Part shown: in pieces, positions 36,575 to 47,471 of the stretch
Numbering within the stretch: position 1 is the stretch's first letter
Layout: the number at the start of each line of letters is the position of its first letter
DNA from: Pseudotabrizicola algicola
GTDB lineage: Bacteria; Pseudomonadota; Alphaproteobacteria; Rhodobacterales; Rhodobacteraceae
DNA: 64,000 bases
Assembly: GCF_010915705.1 (NCBI RefSeq)
Contig: NZ_JAAIKE010000007.1
Coordinates: 117,533-181,532 of the forward strand
Direction: 5' to 3'
Position numbers and translations under genes: made by a program
Notes under the pieces: generated by a model
Database searches by the model: none
What the model was told of the DNA's origin: nothing
Seen by the model: the letters and a program-made list of their open reading frames with translations, nothing else

Positions 36575-37684
36575 TTAGCGCTGCAATTCGTTTCCGATGG
36601 CCACAACCGGGCTCAGGATGATCTGTGTCGCATTTTGCACTGTCAGCACCGCCCCGGGCAAGAGACCGGTGCGCCTGACCCGCTCTGCATCAAGCGATGC
36701 ATCGACCGAAAGAATCCCGTCAAGAAGCCGCAGCAGACTTGGCGAGTCGCCCAGGTTGAAGTGACCCGCCCCGCTGCTGAATGCCGCAGTATCAAGGAAG
36801 GTGATCGGCAGGTCACCGACGCGCGAGATATCTTTGAGCGTGCCCAAACGATCCCTTTGGCCTGTCAGTGTTGCGGACAGCCGCAATATCCGGTCGCGCT
36901 CGGAAGAAAATACGATGAACGGCTCGGGCAGCTTTGGTATGGCCAGAGCCTGCGCACGGAACACATCCACATCGATATCGGGTGAAATCAGGATCACACC
37001 GCCGATCCGGTCCAGAATCCGGTTTTCTTTTCTGATGGCGATCTGTCGCAGCCCCTCCATGACCAAGGCGCTTCCCATCGAATGGGCGACAACCACGATG
37101 CGTTTGGCACCCGCCCCTTCGATTTCAACCAGCAGCCTTTCGAGCCCGTCACGCGAAAACAGGGCTGAATCGCGATCATAAACATAGCCAAGTGGCTGCG
37201 CGGCCGATGGCCATGAATAATGCACCACGGCCCCCGGCAGATCGAGATCATGTGCCATCTGTGCAATGCGATAAACACCTTCGGAAAAGGTGTTGTTGAA
37301 GCCGTGCACAAAAACCACCGCCTCACCGCCGTTGGCCCGCAAATCCTTGGCCAAGGCAGCGCGGAAATCGTCGCTGGATTGATACCGCCCTGCCGAGGTG
37401 GTCAAGAACTGCGTTTTGGGGTCAATCCTTCCGGAACGCGGGGGCCAGTTGATCTCGCCGGCGGTGCGCTCGGGCGGGATGGAAACCCCGATGCGCGAGA
37501 AACTGACCGCTTCGACGCGCCTCGTGTTGTAACTGCCATTCTCATCGATGCCGCGGGTAGTGGCCACGAAGATCTGTCGCTCTGTCCCGACTTGAGCCGC
37601 CTCGGGTGCGTATGCCATCTGCCCGCGTGGCGCGCAGGCCGCCAAAAGACAGAGGACCAAAGCCAGCTTGATTGGTTTCAGCAC
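36575..37684 (-). CDS. Lipoprotein-type alpha/beta hydrolase (DUF900 family)
   Basis: The 369-residue protein has a signal peptide ending in the lipobox LAAC (about residues 14-17), then a hydrolase fold with VFVHGFNNTFSEG (oxyanion side) and the nucleophile elbow VAHSMGSALV. These fit DUF900 esterase-like proteins. A serine hydrolase anchored in the envelope is likely, with unknown substrate. The start was set at the GTG at 37684, which gives the basic, short n-region; its ribosome-binding site is poor. Confidence 0.75.
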   Translation of the reverse strand: MLKPIKLALVLCLLAACAPRGQMAYAPEAAQVGTERQIFVATTRGIDENGSYNTRRVEAVSFSRIGVSIPPERTAGEINWPPRSGRIDPKTQFLTTSAGRYQSSDDFRAALAKDLRANGGEAVVFVHGFNNTFSEGVYRIAQMAHDLDLPGAVVHYSWPSAAQPLGYVYDRDSALFSRDGLERLLVEIEGAGAKRIVVVAHSMGSALVMEGLRQIAIRKENRILDRIGGVILISPDIDVDVFRAQALAIPKLPEPFIVFSSERDRILRLSATLTGQRDRLGTLKDISRVGDLPITFLDTAAFSSGAGHFNLGDSPSLLRLLDGILSVDASLDAERVRRTGLLPGAVLTVQNATQIILSPVVAIGNELQR

Positions 37685-37787
37685 AACACGACCCAAATCC
37701 AGAACGATGTGCTCTCCAATTGACGCTTCCCAAGCTTCCGTCAAGCGATGGCGACACAACAGATGGACGAATATCTGCCGACGCGGG

Positions 37788-39083
37788 TCACAAAACGTAA
37801 CGCGACAGATCGACGGATCGGGCCAGCGCGCCCACATTCGCCTCGACAAAGGCAGCATCAATGCTGACCTTGTCACCCGAGCGGTCAGGTGCCGAGAAGC
37901 TCAACTCTTCAAACACACGCTCCAGAATTGTGTAAAGCCTTCGTGCGCCTATGTTTTCAACCGATTGGTTCACATCGGCTGCAATACGGGCCAAGGCCGA
38001 AATGCCGTCAGGAGTGAAGGTTACACTAACCTCTTCTGTAGCCATCAAAGCCGAATACTGGCGTGTCAGCGAGTTTTCGGTCTCTGTCAGAATCCTGACA
38101 AAATCGCCCTCTGTCAGCGGCTTCAATTCAACACGGATAGGCAGACGGCCCTGCAATTCGGGCAGAAGGTCGGACGGTTTGGCGACATGGAAGGCGCCAC
38201 TGGCAATGAACAGGATGTGATCGGTCTTGACCGGTCCGTACTTCGTCGAAACGGTTGTGCCTTCGATCAGCGGCAGCAAGTCGCGCTGCACGCCTTCGCG
38301 GCTGACGTCTCCGCCGCGGGCATCGCTTCGCGCACAAATCTTGTCGATCTCGTCCAGAAACACGATGCCATTTTCCTGAACCGCCGTCAGCGCCGCGGCC
38401 TTTACAGCCTCATCGTCCAAAAGCTTGTCTGCCTCTTGCCCGATCAGCAGGTCATAACTGTCTGCCACGCTTACCTTCTTGCGAACCGTGCGTCCGCCAA
38501 AGGCTTTGAACAGGTCTTGCAGACCCTGCATCTGCATTTCCATTCCGGGGCCGCCCATCATCGGCAGCGGGCTGGACGTGTCGGCGATTTCAAGTTCGAT
38601 TACGGTTGAATCAAGCTCGCCACGCCGCAGCTTTCCGCGAAACATCTCGCGTGTCTGTTCGCGCGCATCCTTGCCAGCGAGCGCCTCTATCACCCGATCT
38701 TCGGCGGCAGCTTGTGCACGCGCCTTGACGTCATCCCGCATGCGCTCACGGGTGTCGATCATCGCGGCATCCACCAGATCGCGGATGATGCTGTCAACAT
38801 CGCGCCCCACATAGCCGACCTCGGTGAACTTGGTCGCCTCGACCTTCAGAAAGGGTGCCTTTGCAAGCTTGGCCAAACGACGGGAAATCTCGGTCTTACC
38901 CACGCCTGTTGGTCCGATCATCAGGATATTCTTCGGATAGACCTCGTCGCGCAGATCATCGGCCAGCAGCTTTCTACGCCAGCGGTTGCGCAAGGCGACA
39001 GCAACAGCACGCTTGGCGTCATTCTGTCCGATGATAAAGCGGTCAAGTTCCGAGACGATCTCGCGCGGTGTCAGGTCAGTCAT
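37788..39083 (-). CDS. hslU: HslU ATPase of the HslUV protease
   Basis: The 431-residue AAA+ protein has Walker [38 protein letters not shown] (pore loop region), Walker [11 protein letters not shown] and the C-terminal tail [11 protein letters not shown] that docks in HslV. It unfolds substrates for HslV. Its ATG overlaps the TGA of the membrane protein gene upstream by ATGA, so the three hsl-region genes are coupled. Confidence 0.96.
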   Translation of the reverse strand: MTDLTPREIVSELDRFIIGQNDAKRAVAVALRNRWRRKLLADDLRDEVYPKNILMIGPTGVGKTEISRRLAKLAKAPFLKVEATKFTEVGYVGRDVDSIIRDLVDAAMIDTRERMRDDVKARAQAAAEDRVIEALAGKDAREQTREMFRGKLRRGELDSTVIELEIADTSSPLPMMGGPGMEMQMQGLQDLFKAFGGRTVRKKVSVADSYDLLIGQEADKLLDDEAVKAAALTAVQENGIVFLDEIDKICARSDARGGDVSREGVQRDLLPLIEGTTVSTKYGPVKTDHILFIASGAFHVAKPSDLLPELQGRLPIRVELKPLTEGDFVRILTETENSLTRQYSALMATEEVSVTFTPDGISALARIAADVNQSVENIGARRLYTILERVFEELSFSAPDRSGDKVSIDAAFVEANVGALARSVDLSRYVL

Positions 39084-40135
39084 GTTGTGCTCATGTAAGG
39101 AGGAAGCCGATCCTTTCCGGGAAACTCCGGCAAGGCGTGCATGAGGGCAGAACGCAGGCGGTCCCATTGTGCCCCGAGGAAAACGAGTGCGAAACCCAGA
39201 AACAAGATCACCAGCGCCGAGCTGTCGAACAGCGTAAAGACAAGCCATACGGCATATCCTGCGCCCGATACCAGAAATGAACGGCGGTCGATTACCAGCG
39301 CCACCGCAGCGATGGCCAGCAGGAATACCAGCAGGAAAATTTGCCCGCCTTGGCCGCTTGCCAGCAGATAGAGGGCTGTAGTGTTCACGATGGCGGGCGC
39401 GGCGGTGACATGGAGCCAGAAACCCGTGGTGCTGCGGGTCGATACGCGCAGAGGGTCTGACATGTCAAAGCGAAGGGCGAGCGCGAAAACCAGAAGTCCG
39501 AATACAAATGACAGCACCGACAGGGGACCGCTCCCCGACATGTGCAGCAGCCCCATGCCAGTCTCGGGAAGGATGCCGCCCATGGCGAGCAGTGACCACA
39601 CAAAACAAAAAACAGCCGTTGCGATGATCGCCGCATCAAACGGCACCCGAAACGTCCGGTAATGCCCCCACATGATTCCGGCAATTGCCGCCCAAGACAG
39701 TGCAGATGCCGAAAGCGCCTGCAGTCCGGCCAGATCTGCCAGCGCAAGGCCTAACACCCAAGCGGTCAGCGCGCTCATGATTGCCAGCGCGATTGATGGG
39801 GCGATCATCCGTCTCGTCAGCGTGAAATATCGCTGCGCCGCCGCGAGTCCACCCAGCGTGACTGCCGCGACAAGCACGGTATCAAGTCCGCCGGGGCTGA
39901 AAATCTCGGCGCCCAGAATGGTCGCGATGCCAGTCCAGCCCATGAACAGGATCGAAAGGCCAATGACGATAAAGATCTCGTTGAAGCCCTTGAACAGGAC
40001 GAAAGGCTCTTCACCCGGCTCGACCCGTGCCACCGCCTGCCGGCGCGCCTCGGCCAATCCAATAAGCCCCGCGGCCTGTGACTCTGTAATCAGACCGCGT
40101 TGCACCGCTGCGCGAAGGTCTTGGGCGTCGATCAT
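39080..40135 (-). CDS. Multi-pass membrane protein between hslV and hslU (DUF2157-like)
   Basis: The 351-residue protein starts with a short cytoplasmic segment ([30 protein letters not shown]) resembling the start of DUF2157 proteins, followed by about ten hydrophobic helices with few loops. Its ATG overlaps the hslV stop and its stop overlaps the hslU start, both as ATGA. So it lies inside the usual hslV-hslU pair and is coupled to both. Function is unknown. A role as an anchor or substrate for HslUV is only speculation. Confidence 0.8.
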   Translation of the reverse strand: MIDAQDLRAAVQRGLITESQAAGLIGLAEARRQAVARVEPGEEPFVLFKGFNEIFIVIGLSILFMGWTGIATILGAEIFSPGGLDTVLVAAVTLGGLAAAQRYFTLTRRMIAPSIALAIMSALTAWVLGLALADLAGLQALSASALSWAAIAGIMWGHYRTFRVPFDAAIIATAVFCFVWSLLAMGGILPETGMGLLHMSGSGPLSVLSFVFGLLVFALALRFDMSDPLRVSTRSTTGFWLHVTAAPAIVNTTALYLLASGQGGQIFLLVFLLAIAAVALVIDRRSFLVSGAGYAVWLVFTLFDSSALVILFLGFALVFLGAQWDRLRSALMHALPEFPGKDRLPPYMSTT

Positions 40136-40692
40136 CCGGCTGAAATCCGTTCCACCGTCAAATTGCCATTGGTATAGACGCAAATGCTTGCCGCTATGGC
40201 CATCGCCTTGCGGGCAATATCCTCAGCCCCAAGCTCTGTCTCCATCAGTCCGCGCGCGGCGGCCAAGGCAAAGTTTCCGCCCGAACCGATGGCGGCCACG
40301 TCATACTCGGGCTCAAGCACGTCCCCCGCTCCGGTGATGACATAAAGCCCCTGCCCGTCCGTCACGATCAGCATGGCCTCGAGATTGCGCAGATACTTGT
40401 CCATGCGCCAGTCTTTCGCCAGATCGACGCAGGCACGGGCCAACTGGCCGGGCGCAGCCTCCAGCTTCTTCTCCAGACGCTCTAGCAAGGTGAACGCATC
40501 GGCTGTGGAACCGGCAAAGCCGCACACCACGTCATGGCCGCCGGGGGCCAGCCGTCGCACTTTGCGGGCGCTGCCCTTGATCACGGTCTGGCCAAGCGAG
40601 ACCTGACCATCACCCGCGACCACAACTTCGCCGCCCCTGCGCACGGCGAGAATTGTCGTTCCGTGCCAACCGGGAAATTTGTCGTCTGCCAT
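40132..40692 (-). CDS. hslV: HslV peptidase of the HslUV protease
   Basis: The 186-residue protein begins [11 protein letters not shown] and then [10 protein letters not shown]. Family knowledge makes the threonine after the glycine (T12) the catalytic N-terminus after maturation. Core segments [19 protein letters not shown] and [11 protein letters not shown] are present. It degrades proteins unfolded by HslU. The ATG at 40692 follows GGAGGCGC; the longer reading is discarded. Confidence 0.96.
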   Translation of the reverse strand: MADDKFPGWHGTTILAVRRGGEVVVAGDGQVSLGQTVIKGSARKVRRLAPGGHDVVCGFAGSTADAFTLLERLEKKLEAAPGQLARACVDLAKDWRMDKYLRNLEAMLIVTDGQGLYVITGAGDVLEPEYDVAAIGSGGNFALAAARGLMETELGAEDIARKAMAIAASICVYTNGNLTVERISAG

Positions 40693-40736
40693 CAAAGCGC
40701 CTCCGTCTTCTGTGCCCTTATATGGCGATGGCGGCA

Positions 40737-40767
40737 CAAAACAAAAGGGCGGCCCAAAGGACCGCCC
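40737..40767 (-). terminator. Terminator downstream of trxA
   Basis: On the minus strand a GGGCGG / CCGCCC stem, extended by further pairs around a small loop, is followed by TTTTGTTTTGT. It would end trxA transcription before hslV. Confidence 0.75.
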
Positions 40768-40789
40768 GAAGCCGTGGTTTGTCGGGCGA

Positions 40790-41116
40790 TCAGATCGCCG
40801 ACTGAATCCAGGTTGCCAAAGCTGCCTTCGGAGCCGCTCCAACCTTGTTGGAGACAACCTGACCATCCTTGAACAGGAACAATGCCGGAATACCGCGAAC
40901 TCCCAACTGGGCCGGGCTGTCGGGGTTTTCGTCCACGTTGACCTTCACGATTTTGACCTTACCGGCGTATTCGGTGGCAAGCTCTTCAAGTGCAGGACCG
41001 ATCTGGCGGCATGGACCGCACCATTCGGCCCAGAAATCCACCACGACAGGAATATCCGACTTGCGGACTTCGGCGTCGAAGGTGGCGTCGGTGACAGCAA
41101 CGGTCGCAGCGCCCAT
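40790..41116 (-). CDS. trxA: Thioredoxin
   Basis: The 108-residue protein has the redox motif WCGPC (W32 to C36) and the cis-proline segment [12 protein letters not shown]. It reduces disulfides in cytoplasmic proteins. It follows addA by 59 bp at the end of the addB-addA-trxA series and has its own terminator. Confidence 0.97.
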   Translation of the reverse strand: MGAATVAVTDATFDAEVRKSDIPVVVDFWAEWCGPCRQIGPALEELATEYAGKVKIVKVNVDENPDSPAQLGVRGIPALFLFKDGQVVSNKVGAAPKAALATWIQSAI

Positions 41117-41175
41117 TTCATATCTCCTGAATGGAATGTATCAGCCAACGAAGCTAGGCACTGGCAAGGGAAAGG

Positions 41176-44100
41176 TCAAGCGATCGGGATACGTCTTGCG
41201 GCATCGGCCACGACATCGGGATCAAGATACATGAGCCTTGGACCTGCCGTCCACAAAATCGCCGTATCGATCTGCCGATCCGGATAGATCTGGGCAAGGG
41301 CGTGCGAATAGGCCCACATCTGCCGCAAGATGCCATCCGGCACCTGATCGCCCGTTTCTGGCATGACGCGATTGGATTTGAAATCCACGGCAAGCACATG
41401 TCCGGGCGACAGAACCACCCGATCAATCACCCCCTCGATCTGCCTTCCGTGCAGGCTGGCCGTCACCGCCACCTCTGCCAAGGTAGCAGCGGCAAACAGG
41501 GGCGCGAGGTCCGCCCGTGACAAAACGCCGGTGGCTTCTGCAAGCAGATCGCCAGCGCTCAGGTTTGGCGGACAAAGCGCGCGCGCCATCGCCGGCCATT
41601 GGGCCGGATCGCTTGCCGGCAAGACCTCCAGCAGCCTGTGGAGAAACACGCCCCGCGCTTTTGCGATATCCAATGAGTCGCCCTCACCCGGCAGTGCCTT
41701 TGCACCGCCCAAATCAGAAGGCGACAGCGGTTTAAGATCGCGCGCGGCCTCGGGCGCCGGTCGGTTCATCCATGCAGGATGGCTGATGACCGGCGGGCTG
41801 ACTTGGCGCGAAGGTGCATTCTCTGGCCAGTGGCCAGAGGCATGGCGCAACCGGCCCCGCGCATCCGCCCGCGCGCCCAAGGCCTGCAATCCGGCCTCAA
41901 CCTGCCGATACCATGCCCATTTTTCCCGCCGCTTTGGCTCTTTCCCGCTTGTCGTCTTTGCGTCCCCCGCGCCGGCCACAATCAGCCACGACCGTGCCCG
42001 CGTCAGCGCAACGTAAAGAAGGCGGAGGTTCTCTTCGGCAACTTTTTCCTTGCGTAGTCCAAGCGCCGCTGCCACCTGTGGCGGGCTTTCTTTTTCCGGG
42101 GTCTTCCAGACGGGCAGGCCATCGGCCAGCTTGATGACTTCGGCATGATCGCGCGGATTGCGGTCGGCGGTATCGGGAAGGATGACAACGGGGGCTTCCA
42201 GCCCTTTTGATCCGTGAACCGTCATCACCCGAATGTTCGCTCCTTCGCTGTCCAGTTGTCGTTTGACTTCGACGACATCGCTTTCGAGCCAGATCAGAAA
42301 GCCGGTGAGGCTCGGCACATCATTGCTTTCATAGGCCAGTGCCTGATTGAGCAATTCGTCTATCCCGTCCTCTGCTTCGGGCCCAAGGCGGGTCAACAAC
42401 CGCTGACGCCCGCGGTGGCGGGTCAGGATACGCTCGAGCATCTCATAAGGCCGCAGGAAATCTGCCTGATCGCGCAGATCCGTAAGAACCGAAAGCGTTT
42501 CGGGTTCATCCGCATGGCGTAAGGCTGCCCAAAGGTGCCGTTCGGTCCGGCCATGAGCCAATCTGAACAGCCGGTCCTCGGACCAGCCGAACAAGGGAGA
42601 GCGCAACGCAGCGGCCAGTGACAGGCTGTCCTCGGGTGTTGCAAGGAAAGACAAAAGCGCAACAAGGTCCTTGACCGCAAGCTCTTCGCCCAACTTTAGC
42701 CGATCTGCGCCGGCAATCGGCAAGCCGGCCTGCTTGCAGGCACGGATGATCTGCGAAAACAGTGTGCCGCGGGTTTGCACCAAGATAAGAACATCACCGG
42801 CCTGCATCGCCCGACTTTTGCCGGGGGAAATCGGTATCTGCACCCCGGAGTCGATCATTGCCCTGATTTCGGAGGCAATCATGCGCGCCAGTTCCACAGT
42901 GTGGTGACTGTCGGAAATCAGGTCTACCGGGTTCCAGCCATCCTCGTCGGCTGTTGTTCCGGCCTTTTCAATCAAAGGCCAAAGATCGACCCGCCCCGGC
43001 AGGGCGTCAAAGAATGCAAGATGGCGGGGCTGACTTCCCAGCGCTGCCGGAAAGGCGTTGCCGAATGTCGCGTCGACCACCTCGAGCACGGCAGGCGACG
43101 AGCGAAAGGAATAGTCCAGTGTCCGCTCCTGCATCGGCTGGTCAACGGCGGCGAATCTTTCACCGAACTCGAGCCGCTTGGTATCAAACGCGGATAGGTC
43201 CGCGCCTTGAAACGAGTAGATCGATTGCTTCTTGTCACCGACGACAAACAGCGTCCGCGTTTTCTCGCTGGCGCTGCGGCCGGCGGTAAACTCTGACGTG
43301 AGCTTTTCGATCACCGCCCATTGGGCCGGCGACGTGTCTTGCGCCTCGTCCACCAGAATGTGGTCAATGCCACCGTCCAGTCGGAACAGAACCCACGCGG
43401 CAAGTCCCGGATCGTTCAGCAATTGTCCTGCCTTGCGGATCAGGTCATCAAAATCGAGAAAGCCGCGTTCGGCCTTGCGAGCCCCATAATGCTCCAGAAA
43501 CGCGCGGGCGAAACGGTGAAGCGCGAGCGTTTTCTCGGTGGAGTCGAGGGCAGTGCGGGCAGCCCGCCCATTTTCAACCCGGAGCATCAGCTTTTGCAAT
43601 TTCTCCCCGAGGGGGCCAAGGGCATTGCGCAGGTCCTTTGCGGGAAAGTCGCTCAATTTGGCTTGGTTGGCGCGTGGCCCCGAGCCAAAGAGAAATACAC
43701 TTTCAAGGACGTTCAATGTGCGCAGGTCAGCAGCGAACGGCTCCAGCGCCGCCAGTTTATTGCCTGCCTTCTGGTCGTTCGGGCCACTTGCGGCAAGGCG
43801 CGCGGTCAGTTCAGCCAGAATATCCGCCTCGTCCCCGAGAAAAACGCTTTGCAGCAAACTTTCCAGTGTCAGTGTTTCGGGTTGGTCATACCGAGCCAGT
43901 GCCTCGGCGCGGCTGAGAGGTTTGACGAAATCATCGGCCCGGCTGCAAATCTCGGCCAGAAGTGCGGCAAAATCTTCGGCAGTGTAATGCCGCGCCAGAT
44001 CGGTCACCGTATCTGGGGCCAGCCGATCTGCCATGGCCTGCACGATATCTTCGCGCAAGGTGCGCGCGGTGCGGTCGTCCATTTCCTTGAAACCGGGCGT

Positions 44101-44517
44101 TACACCCGCTTCGAGCGGATAACGCCGCAGAAGCGTGGCGCAAAAGCTGTGGATGGTCTGAATCCGCAACCCCCCCGGGGTTTCGATGGCCCGCGCAAAC
44201 AATTGCCGCGCCAAGGCCAGTTGATCGGGGCCGAGCGTGTCACCCTCCCCCAGTTCCACCAGATCGGTGCGCAATTCGGCATCGGGCTTCATCGCCCATT
44301 CGCCCAAGCGGCGGAACAGACGGTTCTGCATCTCGGTCGCGGCGGCCTTGGTATAGGTCAGGCACAAGATATGCTGCGGTTCTACCCTGTTCAGCAAAAG
44401 CCGCGCCACACGGTCGGTCAGCACACGCGTCTTTCCGGACCCCGCATTTGCCGACAGCCAAGTGGACAGATGCGGCTGCGCGGCTGCCATCTGGGCACGG
44501 CTTGCATCATGGGTCAT
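41176..44517 (-). CDS. addA: Double-strand break repair helicase AddA
   Basis: The 1113-residue UvrD/RecB-type helicase-nuclease has Walker A SANAGSGKTRVLTDR, LVDEAQDTSPAQW, YSFQGADLSAFD and VMTVHGSKGLEAPVVILPD. The C-terminal part has a PD-(D/E)XK nuclease site (VLAVDFKSNR). With AddB it processes DNA double-strand ends for recombination. The ATG at 44517 overlaps the addB stop by 4 bp. Confidence 0.95.
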   Translation of the reverse strand: MTHDASRAQMAAAQPHLSTWLSANAGSGKTRVLTDRVARLLLNRVEPQHILCLTYTKAAATEMQNRLFRRLGEWAMKPDAELRTDLVELGEGDTLGPDQLALARQLFARAIETPGGLRIQTIHSFCATLLRRYPLEAGVTPGFKEMDDRTARTLREDIVQAMADRLAPDTVTDLARHYTAEDFAALLAEICSRADDFVKPLSRAEALARYDQPETLTLESLLQSVFLGDEADILAELTARLAASGPNDQKAGNKLAALEPFAADLRTLNVLESVFLFGSGPRANQAKLSDFPAKDLRNALGPLGEKLQKLMLRVENGRAARTALDSTEKTLALHRFARAFLEHYGARKAERGFLDFDDLIRKAGQLLNDPGLAAWVLFRLDGGIDHILVDEAQDTSPAQWAVIEKLTSEFTAGRSASEKTRTLFVVGDKKQSIYSFQGADLSAFDTKRLEFGERFAAVDQPMQERTLDYSFRSSPAVLEVVDATFGNAFPAALGSQPRHLAFFDALPGRVDLWPLIEKAGTTADEDGWNPVDLISDSHHTVELARMIASEIRAMIDSGVQIPISPGKSRAMQAGDVLILVQTRGTLFSQIIRACKQAGLPIAGADRLKLGEELAVKDLVALLSFLATPEDSLSLAAALRSPLFGWSEDRLFRLAHGRTERHLWAALRHADEPETLSVLTDLRDQADFLRPYEMLERILTRHRGRQRLLTRLGPEAEDGIDELLNQALAYESNDVPSLTGFLIWLESDVVEVKRQLDSEGANIRVMTVHGSKGLEAPVVILPDTADRNPRDHAEVIKLADGLPVWKTPEKESPPQVAAALGLRKEKVAEENLRLLYVALTRARSWLIVAGAGDAKTTSGKEPKRREKWAWYRQVEAGLQALGARADARGRLRHASGHWPENAPSRQVSPPVISHPAWMNRPAPEAARDLKPLSPSDLGGAKALPGEGDSLDIAKARGVFLHRLLEVLPASDPAQWPAMARALCPPNLSAGDLLAEATGVLSRADLAPLFAAATLAEVAVTASLHGRQIEGVIDRVVLSPGHVLAVDFKSNRVMPETGDQVPDGILRQMWAYSHALAQIYPDRQIDTAILWTAGPRLMYLDPDVVADAARRIPIA

Positions 44518-47471
44518 GGCGCATGCCCTTCTCCGACATCTTGCGGATCGGGTGGGTCTGTCATTTCCCATTCGCCAAAGCGCGCCAAATGGTCGTAATC
44601 GCCCGGATATCGTTCCGAAAACACAGCCCGACGAGACGGATAGCCCTGTCCGCGCCGCGCATAAGACCCGATCAGGTGGTAAAGTCCATCCCGCACGCCT
44701 TCCAGCTTTTCGGGTGTGATGTCATCCTCTGTCACCTTGCCAGCAGACCCGAGGCCCACATAGGTGATCTTGGCAACCTGTTGCGGTCCAAGCCCTTTGA
44801 ACCCGCCTTCTTCGGCAAGCAAGGCCGCGAGGTGAAGCTGCTTGGCAAAGGATTTCTGCTCCTTTTCCGACGGCGGGCTGCCGGTCTTGTAGTCGATGAG
44901 GTGCAACTTGCCATCCGGCAGCATGTCGATACGGTCCGGTGTGCCAAAGAGTGTGAAACCCAGCCCCTGCAGGGTCAACTCACCCCGCCCTTCGACGAGA
45001 ACGCTTTCACCGCCTGTCGCGCTGTCGACGTTCAGAAAATGGTCGGCGGCTCTTTCCATGCGGGCAGCCCAGAGCGCACGGGCGGCGGGCCAGGGCACCT
45101 GCTCTTCCAGAACCTGTTTCGTCAGCCCCAACAGGCGGCTACGGGCCTGCTGGCGGTTTTCGCCTGCAGGACGCTCCTCTACGAACCGCTCCAAAACGGT
45201 ATGCACCACGGTGCCCCGGTCGCGCGCATCAGGTGTTTGGCGGATGGGGTCCAAGGGCCGCAGGTTCAGCACCTTGTCGGCATAGATTGCATAAGGATCG
45301 CGGATCAGTGTCTCGATTCTTGTAAGCGAGAGCGAAGCGGGACGCGCCGCGATCGGAGGGCGCGGGGCAGGGCGAGTGGCGGGTTGCAGTCCCGGTTCCG
45401 CGTTTTCCAGCGGCCGGTCCATTGTGGCGGCAAGATCAAGCCAAGCCTTGCCCCGGCTCCGCATGGCCTGCAAGGCATCGGGTCCGCCGCGCATGGGAAG
45501 TCCATCCAAAAGGTTGGTCAACCGGTTGATCCAGCGCGAGGGGACAGTTTCGGCCTCCGCGTTGCGCAGCGCGCGGGAAAGAACAACCTTTGGCGCAGCG
45601 ATTGCCTGTTGAAAATCATGCGCCGACAGACCGATCCGGCGCTCTGGCAGCAAAAGACCCGCATCCAGCCGCATCTTTCGGTTCAACCAAGGGTCCGGCG
45701 GTGGCAGAGCAGGCCAAGTGCCATCGTTCAGCCCGGCCAGAATGACCAGTTCGGCCCCCTGTACACGCGCCTCCAGCGTTCCCCATATCATCACATCCGG
45801 ATGCGCAATCATGGGCGCGCGCACCTCTTTTCCTGAAATCAGGCTATCAAACAAATCGCGGAACGCTCCCGGAGTCAGTTCGCCGCCATGAACCGCCTCG
45901 GCCTGTAGTTCATCCATGAACTGCAAGGCGGCCTCTCCCGCCACTTCGTTCCACAGTTCACCAGTGCCTTGCGGGGCCGGACCGCGCGACAGGCGTTCGG
46001 CGAGAAGGCGCAAATGGCTGACGTGATCTGTCAAGGGCAGCGTGCCGATCATATCCAGCCCATCAAGGGCACCGGCCAATGCAGTTGCCCAGCCCAGCGC
46101 ATGCTCGTTGCGCTGCGCGGCGGCCCATGTGATCAGATCATCTCCGGTTGGAAAGGCCGGGCCCTCGCGCCGCAGTTTCAGTTCTAGATCGCGCGACAAG
46201 AGCAGGTGCTGCCCTCTCTCCATGGCGGAAGCCGTCAGCGGGTGCTTTAGCACCGTGAGCAACATGTCAGATGTCAGCTTTTGGCCGGGCAATCGCACGA
46301 TGTGCCGCAGGAAGCGGCCCGGTGCCGTCTGGTTCAGCGGGATTCCCGCGCTGTCATCGGGCCGGATGCCCCACCGGTCCAAGGCGGCGGCAACTTGCCG
46401 CGTGAGCACCCTGTCGGGGGAGATCAGCGCGGCTGGAACACCCGTTTCGGCAGCGTCACGCAGAATGAGTGCGATGCCAAGCGCCTCTTGCCGGGGGTTT
46501 GCGGCCTCCATAAGCGCAACATCCTGCATGGCCGACGGCAAATCCGGAAGGTCGGGCCCCTCCACGAGCCACTGGTCCGTTACCGGCGCGGGGCGCAGTG
46601 CCAAAGAGACGACCCGGTTTCGATCAGGACTGGGCGCGCCCGTGCTGTGCCAGAGCGCCACATCGCGCGGTTGCGCCCCGATCAGAGACATGAGCTTCTG
46701 AAAACGGAATTGCGGATGATCTTCCGATGTCAGCGCATCCGCCAAGCCCGACCAGACTTGTTCGGGCATGTCAAAGTCATACCCTGGCAGCACGATGGCC
46801 CCCTGCGGTAACCTTGCCACCGCTTGCATGAACAATGCAGTCGTGCCGCGAGAGCCGGTAGAGCCCGCCACGATGATCGGATCGGCTGGAGGGGAGGATT
46901 GCCAAAGCTCTGACAGCATCAATGCCAGACGGCGCTGTCTGCCTTCGCTGTCGGGCTCATTCGCATCGGTAAAAAAGGGGCTGATGATGGTCAGAAAGGC
47001 GCGTGTTCGGGCCCAGTGTTCGGAATGATCCGAAACATCCAGTGCGGCCACCTGTTCCGGCCCCACCCCTTCGCCCTGCATTTCCGACATCAGCCCAGTG
47101 AGGCTTTCGGCCAGATCGGCCAAGGCAGATCGCGGCGCAAGATCGGGAAGTTTTTCGAGAAGCTTGTCGATAAGCACCGTGAGTTGCAGTTTCCGCCGCA
47201 AGGTTGGAACCGCCGGGGGAAGGTCCGGCAAGATCATGTCGGCGGCAAGGTTGCTGACAAGACGAATGCGGGGCATGAAGCCAGGCCCGTGCTGACCAAA
47301 AATCTGGACCACACGGCGACGCATCCGCGTGGTGTTCAGATACAGGGTTATCCGCGCCATCGCCTCGGGCGGCTGGCCCTGCAACATTGCGCGCAGACCT
47401 GCCACCAGAGCGTGCGGGAAGTCGACTCCGGGAGGCAGGGCAAACAACCGGGATTCGTGCGCCTCAAACAT
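44514..47471 (-). CDS. addB: Double-strand break repair protein AddB (alphaproteobacterial type)
   Basis: The 985-residue protein has the AddB-type N-terminal region (RRRVVQIFGQHGPGFMPRIR) and inactive-helicase core (IIVAGSTGSRGTTALFM), then a C-terminal nuclease domain with LHLIDYKTGSPPS, in which D and K fit a PD-(D/E)XK site. It partners AddA. The ATG at 47471 overlaps the murU-like stop by 8 bp. Confidence 0.92.
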   Translation of the reverse strand: MFEAHESRLFALPPGVDFPHALVAGLRAMLQGQPPEAMARITLYLNTTRMRRRVVQIFGQHGPGFMPRIRLVSNLAADMILPDLPPAVPTLRRKLQLTVLIDKLLEKLPDLAPRSALADLAESLTGLMSEMQGEGVGPEQVAALDVSDHSEHWARTRAFLTIISPFFTDANEPDSEGRQRRLALMLSELWQSSPPADPIIVAGSTGSRGTTALFMQAVARLPQGAIVLPGYDFDMPEQVWSGLADALTSEDHPQFRFQKLMSLIGAQPRDVALWHSTGAPSPDRNRVVSLALRPAPVTDQWLVEGPDLPDLPSAMQDVALMEAANPRQEALGIALILRDAAETGVPAALISPDRVLTRQVAAALDRWGIRPDDSAGIPLNQTAPGRFLRHIVRLPGQKLTSDMLLTVLKHPLTASAMERGQHLLLSRDLELKLRREGPAFPTGDDLITWAAAQRNEHALGWATALAGALDGLDMIGTLPLTDHVSHLRLLAERLSRGPAPQGTGELWNEVAGEAALQFMDELQAEAVHGGELTPGAFRDLFDSLISGKEVRAPMIAHPDVMIWGTLEARVQGAELVILAGLNDGTWPALPPPDPWLNRKMRLDAGLLLPERRIGLSAHDFQQAIAAPKVVLSRALRNAEAETVPSRWINRLTNLLDGLPMRGGPDALQAMRSRGKAWLDLAATMDRPLENAEPGLQPATRPAPRPPIAARPASLSLTRIETLIRDPYAIYADKVLNLRPLDPIRQTPDARDRGTVVHTVLERFVEERPAGENRQQARSRLLGLTKQVLEEQVPWPAARALWAARMERAADHFLNVDSATGGESVLVEGRGELTLQGLGFTLFGTPDRIDMLPDGKLHLIDYKTGSPPSEKEQKSFAKQLHLAALLAEEGGFKGLGPQQVAKITYVGLGSAGKVTEDDITPEKLEGVRDGLYHLIGSYARRGQGYPSRRAVFSERYPGDYDHLARFGEWEMTDPPDPQDVGEGHAP

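Noticed and set aside
43321..45836. Two 420-460-residue rightward ORFs opposite addA and addB
   Set aside because: Both lie opposite clear helicase-nuclease genes and show biased, motif-free composition.
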